DNA from: Metridium senile | Taxonomy: Eukaryota > Cnidaria > Anthozoa > Actiniaria > Metridiidae | NCBI GenBank assembly: GCA_949775045.1 | Contig: OX459106.1 | Coordinates: forward strand, 2,158,727 to 2,222,726 | Direction of reading: 5' to 3' | Length of the DNA: 64,000 nt | Shown here: one piece after another, positions 60,693-64,000 of the stretch | How positions within the stretch are numbered: the stretch's first letter is position 1 | Layout of the letters: every line of letters starts with the position of its first letter | The notes under the pieces: model-generated | Databases searched by the model: none | Seen by the model: only the letters and a program-made list of their open reading frames with translations | Told to the model about the DNA's origin: nothing | Program-made: the position numbers and the translations under genes

Positions 60693-62632
60693 TTTGAGTA
60701 ACCTTTTGAGTAACCTTTTTTTTGTTTCTTTTTTATCACATATATTTACTATAAAAAAAATTATATTACTACACAGTAAATCAAAAGTAGCGTCTAAACT
60801 AGAATATTTTTGCTTCTGTATTTTGTTTTTGTTCTGTATGATAAATCAGTTAGTAGCTACCACTTCCCTCGTGCTATTGTTTTTCAGACCCACGCCGTTT
60901 TCACAGATTTTTTTACAGATTACTTCAAATTCAGTATAGTTACAGTGCGCTACTGAAAGCGGGGCCACCCAAACAAATTTCAAAATAAATAGTATTTGAG
61001 ATATAAAAAAAAGTCATCACTCGTGATGATAAAATTGCTTGCGTTTGTCCTGTTAGACATAAAGTGTGCTGCAGCTTAATGTTTTTTTACTGACACATTA
61101 GTAGAGTGCAAACTATAATCAAATCACTAAGGCTGCGTTCATTATGTATGGCAGAGGGGGGGCAGGTGAAATTGAGGAGGATCTGGAAAACAATTTACAA
61201 GACAAGGGGGATGTGACTTTTTTATCAGAAAAGTGGGGGGATACCAAGGGGCAGTAGATACATTTTTATTCTTGAGAGATGGGGGGGGGGGGGGGTTGTT
61301 AAATTTTTAGTATAAACCAACTGGCTATGTAGTAGGTCAAATTATGCTTTATTTTCAAAAAGAACAAAAAAACATTTCAGTCGTTTTATTTTGACAAATT
61401 GACAGATAATAGAAAGTGAAAATACCAAGCGCGCGCTCAATGACGTGTGACGCCAAGTCAAAATCTATTCAAAACACATGGAAATTCTCCACTGTTTTAG
61501 TCATTTTCTTGCTCAAGCCTTTTATTTTAAGGGCTGAAAATAGCTTTATTTAGTGCTAAAACTACTCTAACTATTTGTACAACGGAAGAATAAAGAAAAG
61601 TTCAACAACAGTTTTATAAGCTTCAAATTAAAAAAACTGGCTAAATTCAAACAAAAGAATCGCGCGGGTGTGATAACGTCAGTTAGCGCGCGCACTTCAA
61701 GTCAAATTTCTTTCAGAAAACATCAAAATTATTTTCTTTTTTGCATTTTCTTGCTCGTATTTGTACGTCACGAATCAAAGAAAAGCATTTGATTTAGTAC
61801 TAAGCTTTTAGAAGTATTAGGAGAATCAACAAATTCACGTTTCGTTTCAAACAACAAGATTTCAAAACCGCCGCACTTTTGTAAGTCAGGCAAAAGTAAG
61901 TATACGTTAACAAAATCGATCGGCTGAAATTAATTAAAAGAATTTTAGAGATCCACAAAAAGACACTGTAAGAGTTTTATTCAATTACTAGTCGGAGTAG
62001 CCATGAAAAATGCACTTCTTTTTCTCATGAAAACCAAACAGGTCTTTCCATTGAATGACGTCATACCCTGTACGGGCGTACGTGACAACAATACAGAAGT
62101 CGTGCAAGTTGTCATGTACACTGACACACTGTTTACGCCATCATGTCACACAACACTCTTGCGGAATTGAGGGAAAGTTTCTCATCGACACAAACTTTTT
62201 TTCATCAAAAAAGGATTTTAAAAGCAAACTATCAATGGATGTTACTTTTCTGTAAGTAGAAAATCATATAATAAATGTAAGTTTGCTGTCATATGCATGG
62301 AGTTGTTGTCGTTTTATTTTAATCCGTATTTACAGTCTTTGCAACAAATCCTCACTTACAATCAATTCGGTAGTCTTTTCAACAAAAACGTGATGTGTAC
62401 AAAATTACATTTTTTTTACCCCCTATTGCAGGAGATACGCTAGGGTAGAGTACCTGTTCTTAGCATTTATGGAATTCGTTTGGTGGCACAGTGGGCGGAT
62501 TTATTGGAATAAGATGCGGACATTTTTCGCTTAGCGTATTATATATATATGATAATAATATATCTATATAAATGATATAATAAAAGCTAAAAAAAAAACA
62601 TAAAAAGTAGGGGGAAAAAAAACAATTGCAAA

Positions 62633-62700
62633 GGGACTCACGAAGACTCGAACTTTGGTCATCGGTTACAAATGCCGAGAATTAACCACGCGCGCCACGA
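62633..62700 (-). repeat. tRNA-Thr-like sequence, unit 2
   Basis: Identical to the copy in unit 1 through A box, anticodon arm and B box, as expected from the tandem duplication. Confidence 0.55.
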
Positions 62701-64000
62701 AAAAAACACTATTTGCATAACAATACGCAGTGCATTCATGCGATACACTAGGTTATTGTGTCCTCTAAAACAATCGGTAGACACGATGGTGGAGCGGTAA
62801 GGTGCGTTCATTATGGCCTAGGATCCGAGCGTTTCCTCCCTCTTTGACTGCAAAACTATCTGTCAGGCCAGCAATCGATAGCATGGTGGGGGACCCAAAT
62901 CTCCTGCCTTAATGTAAATCCATACGACGATTCAGCGCTTTGTACGTCTGGATGTATGGTCCTTGTTTACGTTTTGCATAAAATTAGCATATCAATTCAA
63001 TCTTACGGACCCGGGTTCGAGCCCCACTTTGAGTAACCTTTTGAGTAACCTTTTTTTTGTTTCTTTTTTATCACAAATATTTACTATAAAAAAAAATTAT
63101 ATTACTACACAGTAAATCAAAAGTAGCGTCTAAACTAGAATATTTTTGCTTCTGTATTTTGTTTTTGTTCTGTATGATAGATCAGTTAGTAGCTACCACT
63201 TCCCTCGTGCTATGGTTTTTCAGACCCACGGCGCCCTTTTCACAGATTTTTTTACAGATTACTTCAAATTCAGTATAGTTACAGTGCGCTACTGAAAGCG
63301 AAGCCACCCAAACAAATTTCAAAATAAATAGTATTTGAGAAAGAAAAAAAAAAGTCATCACTCGTGATAATAAAATTGCTTGCGTTTGTCCTGTTAGACA
63401 TAAAGTGTGCTGCAGCTTAATGTTTTTTAACTGACACATTAGTAGAGTGCAAACTATAATCAAATCACTAAGGCTGCGTTCATTATGTATGGCAGAGGGG
63501 GGGGGGCAGGTGAAATCGAGGAGGATCTGGAAAACAATTTACAAGACAAGGGGATGTGAATTTTTTATCAGAAAAGTGGGAGGATACCAAGGGGGAGTAG
63601 ATACATTTTTATTCTTGAGAGATGGGCGGGGGGGGGGGGGAGGTTGTTAAATCTTTAGTATAAACCAACTGTCTATGTAGTAGGTCAAATTATGCCTTAT
63701 TTTCAAAATCAACAAAAAACATTTCAGTCGTTTTATTTTGACAAAATGACAGATAATAGAAATTGAAAATACCAAGCGCGCGCTCAATGACGTGTGACGC
63801 CAAGTCAAAATCTATTCAAAACACATGGAAATTCTCCACTGTTTTAGTCATTTTCTTGCTCAAGCCTTTTATTTTAAGGGCTGAACTGATAGCATGATTT
63901 TAGTGCTAAAACTACTCTAACTATGTGAACAACGGAAGAAAAAAGAAAAGTTCAAAAACAGCTTTCAGCTTCAAATTATAAAAACTGGCTAAATTTCTCA

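Larger units (their letters stand above)
59211..64000. repeat. 2.33-kb tandem duplication (two units and start of a third)
   Basis: TGCTAAAACTACTCTAACTA starts units at 59221, 61554 and 63904, giving periods of 2333 and 2350 bp with about 97-98 percent identity by eye. Each unit contains two tRNA-like patches in opposite directions, a (G)n-rich patch and a small conserved frame beginning MTSYPVRAYVTTIQKSCK (59721 and 62055) that ends at a CTGTAAGT donor-like site. No known protein domain is seen. Confidence 0.95.

Overview
This is intron-rich, AT-rich nuclear DNA from an invertebrate animal. It holds two multi-exon minus-strand genes buried in transposon-derived and tandem-repeat DNA. A cnidarian (anthozoan-like) source is my best guess, based on the spliced dihydropyrimidinase, a secreted PAN / threonine-rich / LamG protein and Crypton-type tyrosine recombinases. 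That guess is inference only; a sponge or other marine invertebrate is not excluded. No rRNA gene, complete canonical tRNA gene, CRISPR array or bacterial operon is visible.

Gene 1 (6364-35657, minus) is a dihydropyrimidinase (DPYS). I could reconstruct 18 coding exons by hand. All splice phases fit, giving a complete 492-codon reading frame with every metal-binding residue present. Its introns hold most of the repeats in the left half: microsatellites, a 51-bp minisatellite occurring in two different introns, a 92-bp tandem array ending at a splice donor, many foldback MITEs, a tRNA-Asn-derived SINE and an intact tyrosine-recombinase gene (13816-15171).

Gene 2 (40841-53888, minus) has six coding exons that join in phase to 535 codons: signal peptide, PAN/apple domain, a six-cysteine segment, a threonine-rich mucin-like repeat exon and a LamG/pentraxin-like C-terminal domain. 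A second intact tyrosine-recombinase gene (45806-47194) sits in its third intron, inside a larger TTAA-flanked element.

The most unusual structure is a family of elements with a tyrosine-recombinase ORF enclosed by 21-26 bp terminal inverted repeats, plus a large (110-160 bp) hairpin just outside one of those repeats. Two copies have intact ORFs (13.3-15.4 kb and 45.4-47.4 kb), one has only an ORF remnant (2.1-4.7 kb), and one non-autonomous copy (16.2-16.9 kb) interrupts a tandem repeat in a way that shows the hairpin moves with the element.

The right end (54-64 kb) has no gene I recognise. It carries a broken non-LTR retrotransposon with reverse transcriptase (57.2-58.7 kb), a foldback element and a 2.33-kb tandem duplication running off the window edge. 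Coordinates of repeats are hand-read and may be off by several bases.
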